Shown here in pieces: positions 34,375-42,937 of a stretch of DNA of 64,000 nucleotides. The translations under genes and the position numbers were made by a program. Position 1 is the first letter of the stretch. The number at the start of each line of letters is the position of its first letter. This DNA comes from Paraclostridium tenue (GTDB taxonomy: Bacteria; Bacillota; Clostridia; Peptostreptococcales; Peptostreptococcaceae): positions 62,001-126,000 of the forward strand of contig NZ_BAAACP010000003.1 in NCBI RefSeq assembly GCF_039521565.1. The letters are read 5' to 3'. Under the pieces are notes generated by a model. The model did not search any database, was not told the DNA's origin, and saw nothing but the letters and a program-made list of their open reading frames with translations.

Positions 34375-36795
34375 ATGAGCGTTTATAAACCAAATGAAGT
34401 TGAAGCTAAATGGCAAAAGATTTGGGAAGAAAATAATCAATACAAAACTGATACTAATGATACAACAAAACCAAAATACTATGCATTAGAAATGTTCCCT
34501 TATCCATCAGGAAAATTACACATGGGACACGTTAGAAACTATTCTATAGGTGATGTTGTAGCTAGATTTAAAAAGATGCAAGGATACAATGTCCTACATC
34601 CAATGGGATGGGATTCATTCGGACTTCCAGCAGAAAATGCAGCTATAAAGCATGGAATACACCCAGATAAGTGGACTATGGAAAACATAAAAGACATGAG
34701 AGGGCAATTTAAAACATTAGGACTTAGCTTTGACTGGGATAGAGAAATAGCAACATCTACTCCAGAGTACTACAAGTTTACTCAACAAATATTCTTAAAG
34801 TTTTTAGAAAATGGTTTAGCATATAAGAAAAAATCTTTCGTTAACTGGTGTCCATCTTGTGAAACAGTTTTAGCAAATGAGCAAGTTGTTCAAGGTGCTT
34901 GTGAAAGATGTGACTCTGTAGTAGTTAAAAAAGATTTAGAACAATGGTATTTTAAAACTACTGAATTTGCAGAAGAATTACTTCAAGACTTAGATACTTT
35001 AGATGGATGGCCAGAAAAGGTTAAAACAATGCAAAAGAACTGGATAGGAAAAAGTACTGGTGCTGAAATAACTTTCGATATAGATGGTATGGATAAATCT
35101 ATAACAGTATTTACAACTAGACCAGATACAGTTCATGGAGTTTCTTATATGGTTTTAGCTCCAGAACACGACTTAGTAAAAGAATTAGTTGCTGGAACTG
35201 AGTATGAAGAAGCTGTTGAAAAGTTCGTAGCTAAAATGCATACTATGACTGAAATAGAAAGAACTTCAAGCGATGTAGAAAAAGAAGGAATGTTTATTGG
35301 AAAGCATGTTATAAATCCATTAAACGGACAAAAAGTTGAGTTATGGATAGCAAACTATGTATTAGTTGACTATGGAACAGGTGCTGTAATGGCAGTTCCA
35401 GCTCATGATGAAAGAGATGGAGAATTTGCAGCTAAGTACAACTTAAACGTAGTTGAAGTTATAAATGAAGACAATATAATGGTAAACTCTGGTGAGTTTG
35501 ATGGAATGGAAGCTTCAAAAGCGTTTGATGCAATAATAGAAAAATTAGAAGAAATGGGAAGAGGAAAGAAAACAGTTAACTATAGATTAAGAGACTGGTT
35601 ACTTTCTAGACAAAGATACTGGGGATGCCCAATACCTGTAGTATACTGTGATGAATGTGGTATAGTTCCTGAAAAACAAGAAAACTTACCTATATTATTA
35701 CCAACAGATGTTGAATTTACAGGTAAAGGTGAATCACCACTTACAACTTCAAAAACATTTATGAATACTACTTGTCCTTGTTGTGGAAAACCAGCTAGAA
35801 GAGAAGTAGATACAATGGATACTTTCGTTGATTCTTCTTGGTATTACTTAAGATACATAGATCCTAAAAATACTGAAGAACCATTTAGTAAAGAAGCAGT
35901 TAATAACTGGATGCCAGTTGATCAATATATAGGTGGAGTAGAACATGCCATACTTCATTTACTTTACTCAAGATTCTTTGTTAAAGCATTTAATTCAATG
36001 GGAATGTTAGATTTTAAAGAGCCATTTAAAAACCTATTAACTCAAGGTATGGTTTTAAAAGATGGAGCTAAGATGAGTAAGTCTAAAGGAAATGTTGTAT
36101 CTCCTCATGAGATAATAGCAGAGTATGGAGTTGATACTGCTAGATTATTCGTGTTATTTGCAGCACCACCAGAAAGAGATTTAGAATGGTCAGATCAAGG
36201 TGTTGAAGGATGCTTTAGATTTTTAAATAGAGTTTATAGATTAGTTGATGAATTAGCTGATGTAGCTAAATCTGATGCTACTATGGGTGAATTAACTAAA
36301 GAAGATAAAGCAATGAGATTTACTATAAATGCTACATTAAAGAAAGTAACTGAAGACTTAAATGAGAAGTTTGGATTTAATACTGCTATATCTGCATTAA
36401 TGGAATTAATAAACGAAATGTACAAGTACAAAGAGTTAGAAAATAGAAATGATGCAGTTATAAAAGAAGGTATAGAAACTATAGTTACTATATTATCTCC
36501 ATTTGCACCACATATGGGAGAAGAATTATGGGCTATGATAGGTAAAGTTGGAAGTATATTTGATATATCTTGGCCAAAATATGATGAATCTGCATTAGTT
36601 AAAGATGAAGTTGAAGTTGTAGTTCAAGTTAATGGTAAAGTTAGAGGTAAATTAAGTGTAGCATCTAATATATCAAGAGAAGATATGCAAGAAGCTGCAA
36701 TGAACGATGAAAAAATAAAAGCTTTAGTTGATGGAAAAACTATAGTTAAAGTAATAGCTGTTCCTAAAAAGCTTGTTAATATAGTTGTTAAATAA
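34375..36795 (+). CDS. leuS: Leucyl-tRNA synthetase
   Basis: LeuRS charges tRNA-Leu. The 806-residue class I synthetase has the HIGH-type motif PYPSGKLHMGHVRN (about 41-54), Zn-site cysteines (CPSCETVLANE, CERCDS), a CP1 editing domain with the TTRPDTVHGVSY motif, the KMSKS motif GAKMSKSKGN (about 562-571) and a C-terminal tail typical of bacterial LeuRS. An AGGAGG ribosome site is present. Its expression is controlled by the T-box just upstream. Confidence 0.98.
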   Translation: MSVYKPNEVEAKWQKIWEENNQYKTDTNDTTKPKYYALEMFPYPSGKLHMGHVRNYSIGDVVARFKKMQGYNVLHPMGWDSFGLPAENAAIKHGIHPDKWTMENIKDMRGQFKTLGLSFDWDREIATSTPEYYKFTQQIFLKFLENGLAYKKKSFVNWCPSCETVLANEQVVQGACERCDSVVVKKDLEQWYFKTTEFAEELLQDLDTLDGWPEKVKTMQKNWIGKSTGAEITFDIDGMDKSITVFTTRPDTVHGVSYMVLAPEHDLVKELVAGTEYEEAVEKFVAKMHTMTEIERTSSDVEKEGMFIGKHVINPLNGQKVELWIANYVLVDYGTGAVMAVPAHDERDGEFAAKYNLNVVEVINEDNIMVNSGEFDGMEASKAFDAIIEKLEEMGRGKKTVNYRLRDWLLSRQRYWGCPIPVVYCDECGIVPEKQENLPILLPTDVEFTGKGESPLTTSKTFMNTTCPCCGKPARREVDTMDTFVDSSWYYLRYIDPKNTEEPFSKEAVNNWMPVDQYIGGVEHAILHLLYSRFFVKAFNSMGMLDFKEPFKNLLTQGMVLKDGAKMSKSKGNVVSPHEIIAEYGVDTARLFVLFAAPPERDLEWSDQGVEGCFRFLNRVYRLVDELADVAKSDATMGELTKEDKAMRFTINATLKKVTEDLNEKFGFNTAISALMELINEMYKYKELENRNDAVIKEGIETIVTILSPFAPHMGEELWAMIGKVGSIFDISWPKYDESALVKDEVEVVVQVNGKVRGKLSVASNISREDMQEAAMNDEKIKALVDGKTIVKVIAVPKKLVNIVVK

Positions 36796-36823
36796 AAAAA
36801 GGTCTTTTAAAAGACCTTTTTTT
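36794..36823 (+). terminator. Terminator after leuS
   Basis: A long perfect self-complementary run, AAAAAAAGGTCTTTT with AAAAGACCTTTTTTT, starts at the leuS stop codon. Confidence 0.9.
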
Positions 36824-37155
36824 ATTTTAATACGAAATTTTTGAGATTTATATAAATAAATAATATTTTATTGATTTATATTAATTATTAAAAAAATAGA
36901 TAGATTAAATTTAAAAAAAGTTATATTTTAAAAAATTTTTCATTATAAAAATTAAAAAAATAAAGTTTTAAAGGTTTGTTATCTAACTAAAATAAAAGCT
37001 AAATTTTATATTTTAAAATGAAAAAAGCATACAAAAATAAAATTAAATTTAAAAAAATAATTTTTTTTATGTAGGAAAATGTCCAGGAAATTAGAAAAAA
37101 CAATGGCTTGTAAATTTTTTGACAAGTTAAAAAATTACAAAAAAATGTTTTCCTG
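36824..37155. other. Extremely AT-rich intergenic spacer, no gene seen
   Basis: This stretch of about 330 bp is nearly all A and T, with poly-A and poly-T tracts. No coding frame with a ribosome site, no RNA gene and no riboswitch motif is recognised. A-tract DNA like this can be intrinsically curved and may act as an upstream element for the ilvA promoter. That role is inference. Confidence 0.6.
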
Positions 37156-37184
37156 TTGATTTTTGTTGAAAAACTATATACAAT
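37156..37184 (+). promoter_or_regulatory. Sigma-A-type promoter for the threonine dehydratase gene
   Basis: TTGATT (37156-37161) and TACAAT (37179-37184) are spaced by exactly 17 bp, about 54 bp before the start at 37238. Confidence 0.65.
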
Positions 37185-37237
37185 AAAGATGTCAAATAAA
37201 TAAACTAAATCTACATATTATGGGAGTGAGTAAAAAG

Positions 37238-38452
37238 ATGACTAGAATTACATTACAAGATGTTCAAAAAGCTAGAGAAACTATAAAAGATATAGTTAAA
37301 ACAACTGATTTGTTAGAAAGCGTTAAGCTTAGTAAAAAGACTGGGGCAAACGTATACTATAAATGTGAAAACTTACAAAAGACTGGATCTTTTAAAGTAA
37401 GAGGAGCTTGTAACAAGATAGCAAGTTTAACTGATGAAGAGAAGGCAAACGGTGTTATAGCATCAAGTGCAGGAAACCATGCACAAGGGGTTGCTTTAGG
37501 AGCTAAATTAAGTGGAATAAAAGCTACAATAGTAATGCCAGCTACTGCACCACTTGCAAAAGTTACTGCAACTAAAAGTTATGGAGCAGAAGTAGTTTTA
37601 GAAGGTTTAGTATATGATGATGCATATGCAAAAGCTGTAGAAATACAAAAAGAAACTGGAGCAACTTTCTTACATCCATTCAATGACCCTTACGTTATGG
37701 CTGGACAAGGAACAATAGCTCTTGAAATATTTGAACAATTAAATGATAAAGTTGATACTATAATATGCCCAATTGGTGGAGGGGGAATTATAGCTGGTAT
37801 AGCAACTGCTGCTAAAGCTTTAAATCCTAATGTAAAAATAATAGGTGTTCAAACAGCTAATATACCATCAATGAAAGAATCTATAGCTCATGGACATGTT
37901 ACAACTGCATTTAAAGCTACTACAATAGCAGATGGTATAGCAGTTAAAACTCCAGGAGATAATACTTTTGAAATAATAAAAGAATTAGTTGATGAAGTTA
38001 TAGTTGTTGAAGAATATGAAATAGCACAAGCTATGTTATTCTTATTAGAAAATCAAAAATTAGTATCTGAAGGTTCAGGTGCTGTATCAACAGCTGCATT
38101 ATTAAGTGGAAAATATAAACCAGCTAAAGATGAAAACGTTGTATGTGTAATATCTGGAGGAAATGTAGACGTTAATACTTTATACAGAGTTATAGGAACT
38201 GCATTAACTGAAGACGGAAGAAGATATGCATTTAAAACTAAAATACAAGATAAGCCAGGCGGATTAGCTGAATTAACTCAAATAATAAGTAAATTAAATG
38301 CAAATATATTAAATGCAAATATGTCAAGAATTTCTAAAGAAAACTCACTTGGAAGTTTATACCTTGAAATACAATTAGAAACATTTAACCAAGAACATAA
38401 AGATAAAATAAAACAAGCTGTAGAAGCAGCAGGATTTGTAATAGAAGACTAA
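37238..38452 (+). CDS. ilvA: Threonine ammonia-lyase (PLP) with C-terminal ACT domain
   Basis: The enzyme deaminates threonine to 2-oxobutanoate and often serine to pyruvate, via an enamine intermediate. The 404-residue protein has the PLP-lysine motif KTGSFKVRGA (about residues 48-57), the phosphate loop GGGGIIAGIA, the CVISGGNVD segment and an ACT-like regulatory domain (about 325-404). The length fits the form with a short regulatory region, also called tdcB. The start at 37238 is chosen because GGGAGTGA lies 8 nt upstream. An in-frame ATG at 37220 has no ribosome site. Next to ridA and sdaAB/sdaAA, a catabolic role is likely. Confidence 0.93.
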   Translation: MTRITLQDVQKARETIKDIVKTTDLLESVKLSKKTGANVYYKCENLQKTGSFKVRGACNKIASLTDEEKANGVIASSAGNHAQGVALGAKLSGIKATIVMPATAPLAKVTATKSYGAEVVLEGLVYDDAYAKAVEIQKETGATFLHPFNDPYVMAGQGTIALEIFEQLNDKVDTIICPIGGGGIIAGIATAAKALNPNVKIIGVQTANIPSMKESIAHGHVTTAFKATTIADGIAVKTPGDNTFEIIKELVDEVIVVEEYEIAQAMLFLLENQKLVSEGSGAVSTAALLSGKYKPAKDENVVCVISGGNVDVNTLYRVIGTALTEDGRRYAFKTKIQDKPGGLAELTQIISKLNANILNANMSRISKENSLGSLYLEIQLETFNQEHKDKIKQAVEAAGFVIED

Positions 38453-38472
38453 TTTATGATATAATAATACAT

Positions 38473-38514
38473 AAAAAGTGGAAATATATGTAAAAAATAT
38501 ATTTTTCACTTTTT
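38473..38514 (+). terminator. Terminator after ilvA
   Basis: AAAAAGTGgAAATATAT pairs with ATATATTTttCACTTTTT across a loop of about 7 nt, ending in a T-run. Confidence 0.75.
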
Positions 38515-38522
38515 ACTACAAA

Positions 38523-38534
38523 ACTGTATACAGT
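38523..38534. promoter_or_regulatory. Perfect 12-bp palindrome upstream of ridA
   Basis: ACTGTATACAGT is self-complementary and is followed by a related half-site, TGTACA (38536-38541). A TATAAT box lies at 38551-38556. The position just upstream of, or over, a -35 region suits a repressor or activator operator. The same GTATAC core occurs in the palindrome before fprA. The function is inferred. Confidence 0.45.
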
Positions 38535-38617
38535 GTGTACAATTTAGTAGTATAATATTACTGAAAAAAGTATAATATAAATACAAAGTTATGTTATAAG
38601 AGAAGGAGAGATTGGAT

Positions 38618-38998
38618 ATGAAACAAGTAATACATACTGAAAAGGCTCCTAAAGCAATAGGGCCATACTCTCAAGCTATAAAAAATGGAAATATGGTATT
38701 TGTATCAGGACAAGTTCCATTTAACCCAGAAACTATGGAAGTAGTAGAAGGTGGAGCTAAAGAGCAAGCTGCTAGATCATTAGAAAGTTTAAAAGAAATA
38801 TTAGCAGCATCTGGAGCAAGCTTTAACGACGTAGTTAAAACTACAGTATTCATAAGTGATATGAATGATTTCGCTGAAATAAATGAAGTATATGCTTCAT
38901 ACTTTGGTGAAAACAAACCTGCTAGATCTTGTGTAGAAGTTGCAAGATTACCAAGAGATGTTAAGGTTGAAATAGAAGCTATAGCTATAGTAAAATAA
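38618..38998 (+). CDS. ridA: RidA family enamine/imine deaminase
   Basis: RidA hydrolyses 2-aminoacrylate and 2-aminocrotonate, the reactive enamines released by serine and threonine dehydratases, before they damage PLP enzymes. The 126-residue protein shows the family blocks KAIGPYSQAIKNGNMVFVSG and PARSCVEVARLPRDVKVEIEA with the catalytic Arg (of PARS). The ATG at 38618 is preferred over the in-frame TTG at 38612 because GGAG lies 9 nt upstream. Its place between ilvA and the sdaA genes matches its known role exactly. Confidence 0.96.
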   Translation: MKQVIHTEKAPKAIGPYSQAIKNGNMVFVSGQVPFNPETMEVVEGGAKEQAARSLESLKEILAASGASFNDVVKTTVFISDMNDFAEINEVYASYFGENKPARSCVEVARLPRDVKVEIEAIAIVK

Positions 38999-39012
38999 TA
39001 AATGTAATTAAG

Positions 39013-39044
39013 ATGGCCATGCCTATTTTAGGCTGGTCATTTTG
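39013..39044 (+). terminator. Probable terminator after ridA
   Basis: ATGGCC and GCCT pair with AGGC and GGTCAT through a small internal loop (39013-39040), followed by TTTT. It is imperfect, so read-through is possible. Confidence 0.6.
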
Positions 39045-39115
39045 AGTTAAGGCATAATTGGAAAAGTTTTCCATAAACAAAAGAAAAAGACAATTTAAGA
39101 AAAGAGGTATTATTA

Positions 39116-39790
39116 ATGGCTAAAGATTATAGTGTATTTGATGTCGTAGGACCAAATATGATAGGTCCATCAAGTTCGCACACTGCAGGTGCTGCTAGAT
39201 TGGGGAAAATGGCATTAAAAATAGCAGGGAAGCCTGTAAAAAGTGTTAAGTTTTACCTACATGGATCATTCGCTGAAACATATAAAGGACATGGTACAGA
39301 TAAAGCATTAGTTGGAGGAATCTTAGGATTTGAGCCAGATGACGCTAGAATAAGAAATTCTTTTGATATAGCTAAAGAAAACGGTGTTGACTTTGAGTTT
39401 ATAAAAACTAACTTAGGAGAAAACGAACATCCTAATGCTGTTAGAATGGAAATGACTTTAGAAGATGGAAGTGTTGCTATCGTAAAAGGTGCATCTATAG
39501 GTGGAGGAAACATAAAACTTACTGAAATGGATGGCTTACCACTTGACTTTAATGGTTCTAGACCAGCTGTTATACTTGAAATAAAAGATATACCAGGTGC
39601 GGTATCTTTCGTAACTGGACTTCTTGCTCATAATAACAAAAACATAGCAAATATGTCTACTAATAAACCAGCAGGGTCTGATTATACATTTGTTACTATA
39701 GAAACAGATGAAGCATTAGACAAAGATGTATTAGAACAATTAAGAAAATTTGAAGTTATAGCTAAGGCTGTAGTTTTAGACAAATTCTAA
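39116..39790 (+). CDS. sdaAB: L-serine dehydratase, Fe-S dependent, beta subunit
   Basis: With SdaAA this forms the oxygen-sensitive [4Fe-4S] L-serine ammonia-lyase that turns serine into pyruvate and ammonia. The 224-residue protein begins with the family block DVVGPNMIGPSSSHTAGAAR. It has HGSFAETYKGHGTDKALVGG and ends in an ACT domain (about 150-224, GAVSFVTGLLAHNNKNIANM). An AAGAGGT ribosome site is present. sdaAA starts 23 nt downstream. The split two-subunit form is typical of Gram-positive bacteria. Confidence 0.96.
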   Translation: MAKDYSVFDVVGPNMIGPSSSHTAGAARLGKMALKIAGKPVKSVKFYLHGSFAETYKGHGTDKALVGGILGFEPDDARIRNSFDIAKENGVDFEFIKTNLGENEHPNAVRMEMTLEDGSVAIVKGASIGGGNIKLTEMDGLPLDFNGSRPAVILEIKDIPGAVSFVTGLLAHNNKNIANMSTNKPAGSDYTFVTIETDEALDKDVLEQLRKFEVIAKAVVLDKF

Positions 39791-39813
39791 TGAGTGAGGA
39801 AGGGTGACAGAAT

Positions 39814-40692
39814 ATGAAATATAACTTTACAAGCGGAGCAGAATTAATACAAAAATGTAAAGAGCTAAACATGACTATAAGTGAAATGTGTATAGCTAGA
39901 GAAGAAGAATTAACAGGACGTTCTAAAGAAGAAATAAGAGAAAAGATGGCTGTTAGTTTAGATATAATGAAAAAAGCTACTGAAAGAGCTGTAACAGAAG
40001 ATATAAAATCTGTTGGAGGTCTTATAGGTGGAGAAGCTAAAAAATTAGACAACTACAGAAACAGCCAAAGAACTGTTTGTGGTGGATTAATGAATAAAGC
40101 TTTAGCTGCTGCAATGGGAACAATGGAAGTTAATGCTTCTATGGGTCTTATAGTTGCTGCACCAACTGCTGGTTCTTGTGGTATATTACCAGGAGCTATA
40201 GTTACTATAGGTAAAGAATATGGATTTAGCGATGAAGAAATGATAAATGCATTATTTACAGCTTCAGCTATAGGAGCTATAATAACTAGAAATGCAACTG
40301 TTGCAGGTGCTGAAGGTGGATGTCAAGCTGAAACTGGTGCTGCTGCTGCAATGAGTGCTGCTGGTATAGTTGAATTAATGGGAGGAAGCGTAGAAGCTGC
40401 TGTTTCTGCTGCATCTCACTGCTTACAAAATGTAATGGGATTAGTATGTGACCCAATAGCAGGTCTTGTTGAAGTTCCATGTCAAGGAAGAAACGCTATA
40501 GGTGTTGCGAACGCTTTAATATCTGCAGAACTTTGTTTAGCCGGAATATTAAATATAATACCATTTGACGAAACTGTTGAGGCAATGTACAGAGTTGGTA
40601 AAGGACTTCCAATGGAATTAAGAGAAACTGCATTAGGTGGAGTTGCTGCAACTTGTACAGGAAACTGTTTAACTAAGAAAATATTTGGATAA
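39814..40692 (+). CDS. sdaAA: L-serine dehydratase, Fe-S dependent, alpha subunit
   Basis: This catalytic subunit carries the [4Fe-4S] cluster. The 292-residue protein has cysteines in TVCGGLMNKALAAAMG, PTAGSCGILPGA, GGCQAETGAAAAM and the region SHCLQNVMGLVCDPIAG. Three of these bind the cluster, leaving one iron for the substrate. An AGGAAGGGTGA ribosome site precedes the ATG. It is the second gene of sdaAB-sdaAA and ends at a strong terminator. Confidence 0.96.
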   Translation: MKYNFTSGAELIQKCKELNMTISEMCIAREEELTGRSKEEIREKMAVSLDIMKKATERAVTEDIKSVGGLIGGEAKKLDNYRNSQRTVCGGLMNKALAAAMGTMEVNASMGLIVAAPTAGSCGILPGAIVTIGKEYGFSDEEMINALFTASAIGAIITRNATVAGAEGGCQAETGAAAAMSAAGIVELMGGSVEAAVSAASHCLQNVMGLVCDPIAGLVEVPCQGRNAIGVANALISAELCLAGILNIIPFDETVEAMYRVGKGLPMELRETALGGVAATCTGNCLTKKIFG

Positions 40693-40718
40693 AAAAAGAG
40701 GCATTTGCCTCTTTTTTT
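40691..40718. terminator. Bidirectional terminator between sdaAA and the D,D-carboxypeptidase gene
   Basis: A 13-bp stem, AAAAAAAGAGGCA (40691-40703) with TGCCTCTTTTTTT (40706-40718), has a 2-nt loop. It overlaps the ends of both convergent genes. Confidence 0.9.
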
Positions 40719-42070
40719 TATCTTCTTCTTCTTCTTTTATTTGAATAAATCTTTTTATTTTTATTAGTGTATAATTTTCTTTTTTTGTTATACATTAGTC
40801 TTCTTCTTTTTCTTCTTATTTTTTTTCTAATTAAAACTAATGCTATAAATACTGCAACCAATGAAAGTGCTATCAATACTAATGATTTTATAACTTTAAC
40901 TATAGGATTATTTAAAATTGCTTTAAATAAACTATTAACATCATTTTGTGCAATTAAAGGGATATTAGCCACTGGTTTAGAATCATTGTCTTGATAAACT
41001 TCTAAAGTTCCTACTTTAGAACCTTTTTTTATAGGAAGATTTATATCGTCTAACTTAGTTTTAGTTGTAAAATTAGGATTTGTAGCACCTTTTTCAACAA
41101 TAGTGTAGTAACTATATTTTGGCATGTATTCTAATTTTCTTTCTTTAGAATACCAAATAGATTTAGATTCTAAAAAATTATTTCTATCTATAGCTTTTTC
41201 TGACTTAAAATTATCAAATCCGTAATCTAAAAGAGTTCTACTATCTATATACATATTATCTCCTTCAGTTTTGAAAACTGCAGAGATTAATCTCATATCA
41301 TCTTTCTTTGCACTAGATAATAAACATTTACCAGCATCATCTGTAAATCCAGTTTTTATACCGTCTACTATATCATACTTTATATCTACCATTTGCCCTT
41401 TATAAGGTATTTTGGTATCTCCAGTTAAAAATTTGTTAGTGTTTTTTAAAAATCTTTCTGGATAAAATTCCGTAGCAGGTAATCTTAATAATTTTGTATC
41501 TACTATTTGTCTAAAAACATCATTGCTCATAGCTTCTCTGGCCATTAAAGCCATATCATAAGCTGAAGTATAATGCTGTAAATCTGGTAAACCATTAGCA
41601 TTATTAAAATGTGTATCAACAGCCCCTATTTTTTTAGCTTCCTCATTCATAAGCTTTGCAAATTCAGGAACTGAACCACTAACATGTTCTGCTAAAACTA
41701 CAGCTGCATCATTAGCCGAAACTATAAGCAAACCTTCAAGTAATTCTCTAACTGTAAGTTTTTCCCCTGGTTTTAAATACATACTAGACCCATCAATATC
41801 GCCAATATTACCTATAGAAACTACTTCATCAAGGTTTTTTACATGTTTTAAGGTAACATATGCAGTCCAAACTTTAGTAGTAGAAGCTGGATACATCTTC
41901 TCGTGGGGATTTTTTTCATACAATATTTTTCCACTTGTATAATCCATTAATACTGCATATTTAGCAGATACACTTGGCGCTTGTGTTTCTGCAAATGAAA
42001 CATTATTAAATGTAAATACATTAATAAAAGTTAATATGAATGCTAATAATATTGAAACTTTTTTTAACAT
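40718..42070 (-). CDS. dacF: D-alanyl-D-alanine carboxypeptidase (DacF/PBP5 type) with polybasic tail
   Basis: The enzyme trims the terminal D-Ala from peptidoglycan stem peptides. The 450-residue protein has a signal peptide (about 1-28), the SxxK site Ser63-Thr-Thr-Lys66, the SxN triad at Ser118-Ala-Asn120 and KTG in DGIKTGFTD. A PBP5 C-terminal domain and a transmembrane helix follow (about 388-410). After the helix comes a tail of about 40 residues made mostly of Lys, Arg, Asn and Tyr, ending in five arginines. The topology would place the tail in the cytoplasm. A dacF-like role in the spore or the vegetative wall cannot be separated by sequence alone. Confidence 0.92.
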   Translation of the reverse strand: MLKKVSILLAFILTFINVFTFNNVSFAETQAPSVSAKYAVLMDYTSGKILYEKNPHEKMYPASTTKVWTAYVTLKHVKNLDEVVSIGNIGDIDGSSMYLKPGEKLTVRELLEGLLIVSANDAAVVLAEHVSGSVPEFAKLMNEEAKKIGAVDTHFNNANGLPDLQHYTSAYDMALMAREAMSNDVFRQIVDTKLLRLPATEFYPERFLKNTNKFLTGDTKIPYKGQMVDIKYDIVDGIKTGFTDDAGKCLLSSAKKDDMRLISAVFKTEGDNMYIDSRTLLDYGFDNFKSEKAIDRNNFLESKSIWYSKERKLEYMPKYSYYTIVEKGATNPNFTTKTKLDDINLPIKKGSKVGTLEVYQDNDSKPVANIPLIAQNDVNSLFKAILNNPIVKVIKSLVLIALSLVAVFIALVLIRKKIRRKRRRLMYNKKRKLYTNKNKKIYSNKRRRRR

Positions 42071-42147
42071 TTTTTGTCCTCCGATTTTAAACTTATATTT
42101 TAGTATAACATATTTATGTCAATAATCAAATTTGAAGGAGTGATAAA

Positions 42148-42882
42148 ATGGAAAAAATAAAGAGCTTTTTACCGATAATTATAATAATACTTGTAAGTTC
42201 CGTATTTATAGTAAAAAATAGTGGATTTATATCAAGTGGTGATAATTATGTTGTAAGTGAAGCTGAAGATAAGAATATAAGTAATGATAAGTATGTAAAT
42301 AACAATCAAATTAATGATAGTAATAAAAATTTAAATGAATCTACTAAAGATAGCAATTTAGACGGTTTACAAAAATTAAAAAATGATGAATCTATAAAAA
42401 AGAAGATAACCATTTATATAAGTGGAGCTGTAAAATCACCTAAAGTTGTAGAATTAGATAGTGAAGATAGGCTTATGGATGGAGTAATGCTTTGTGACGG
42501 AGTTAGTGATGATGCAGATATGAATAAAATAAATATGGCTATGAAAGTAGAAGACGGAGGACACTATATAATTCCTAAAATAGGAGATGAAAATGTAAAT
42601 AATAATGAATCTACAAATTATCAAAATAGTGAAACTACAAATAAGGATTTAAGTGTTAGTAACAATAATAATTCTAGTAGCGATAATAATAAAATAAATA
42701 TAAATAATGCATCTCTTGCTGAACTAGATTCTTTGCCTGGAGTTGGAGAAATAACAGCGCAAAAAATTATTGATTATAGAGAAGAGAATACAAAATTTAA
42801 ATCAATAGAGGAAATAAAAAATGTAAAGGGTATAGGCGAAAATAAATTTAATAATTTGAAGGATTATATCTGTATTCAATAA
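42148..42882 (+). CDS. comEA: ComEA-like DNA-binding competence protein
   Basis: ComEA binds incoming double-stranded DNA outside the membrane for transformation. The 244-residue protein has an N-terminal helix (about 7-25), a low-complexity Asn/Ser/Asp-rich linker, an SLBB domain (ITIYISGAVKSPKVVELD, about 90-150), a second Asn/Ser linker and a C-terminal pair of helix-hairpin-helix motifs (LDSLPGVGEITAQKIIDYR and IKNVKGIGENKFNNL). A GAAGGAGTGA ribosome site is present. It lies 55 nt before selD. The matching channel gene comEC is at 55845. Confidence 0.92.
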   Translation: MEKIKSFLPIIIIILVSSVFIVKNSGFISSGDNYVVSEAEDKNISNDKYVNNNQINDSNKNLNESTKDSNLDGLQKLKNDESIKKKITIYISGAVKSPKVVELDSEDRLMDGVMLCDGVSDDADMNKINMAMKVEDGGHYIIPKIGDENVNNNESTNYQNSETTNKDLSVSNNNNSSSDNNKININNASLAELDSLPGVGEITAQKIIDYREENTKFKSIEEIKNVKGIGENKFNNLKDYICIQ

Positions 42883-42937
42883 ATGTTAATTATGATATTA
42901 TTAGTTATGTAATGCTTTAAAGGGAGGAGACATAATT

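Noticed and set aside
36824..37155. Hidden RNA gene or riboswitch before ilvA
   Set aside because: The stretch is almost pure A/T with no stable GC-containing stem and no known motif. Curved DNA or neutral spacer is the better reading.
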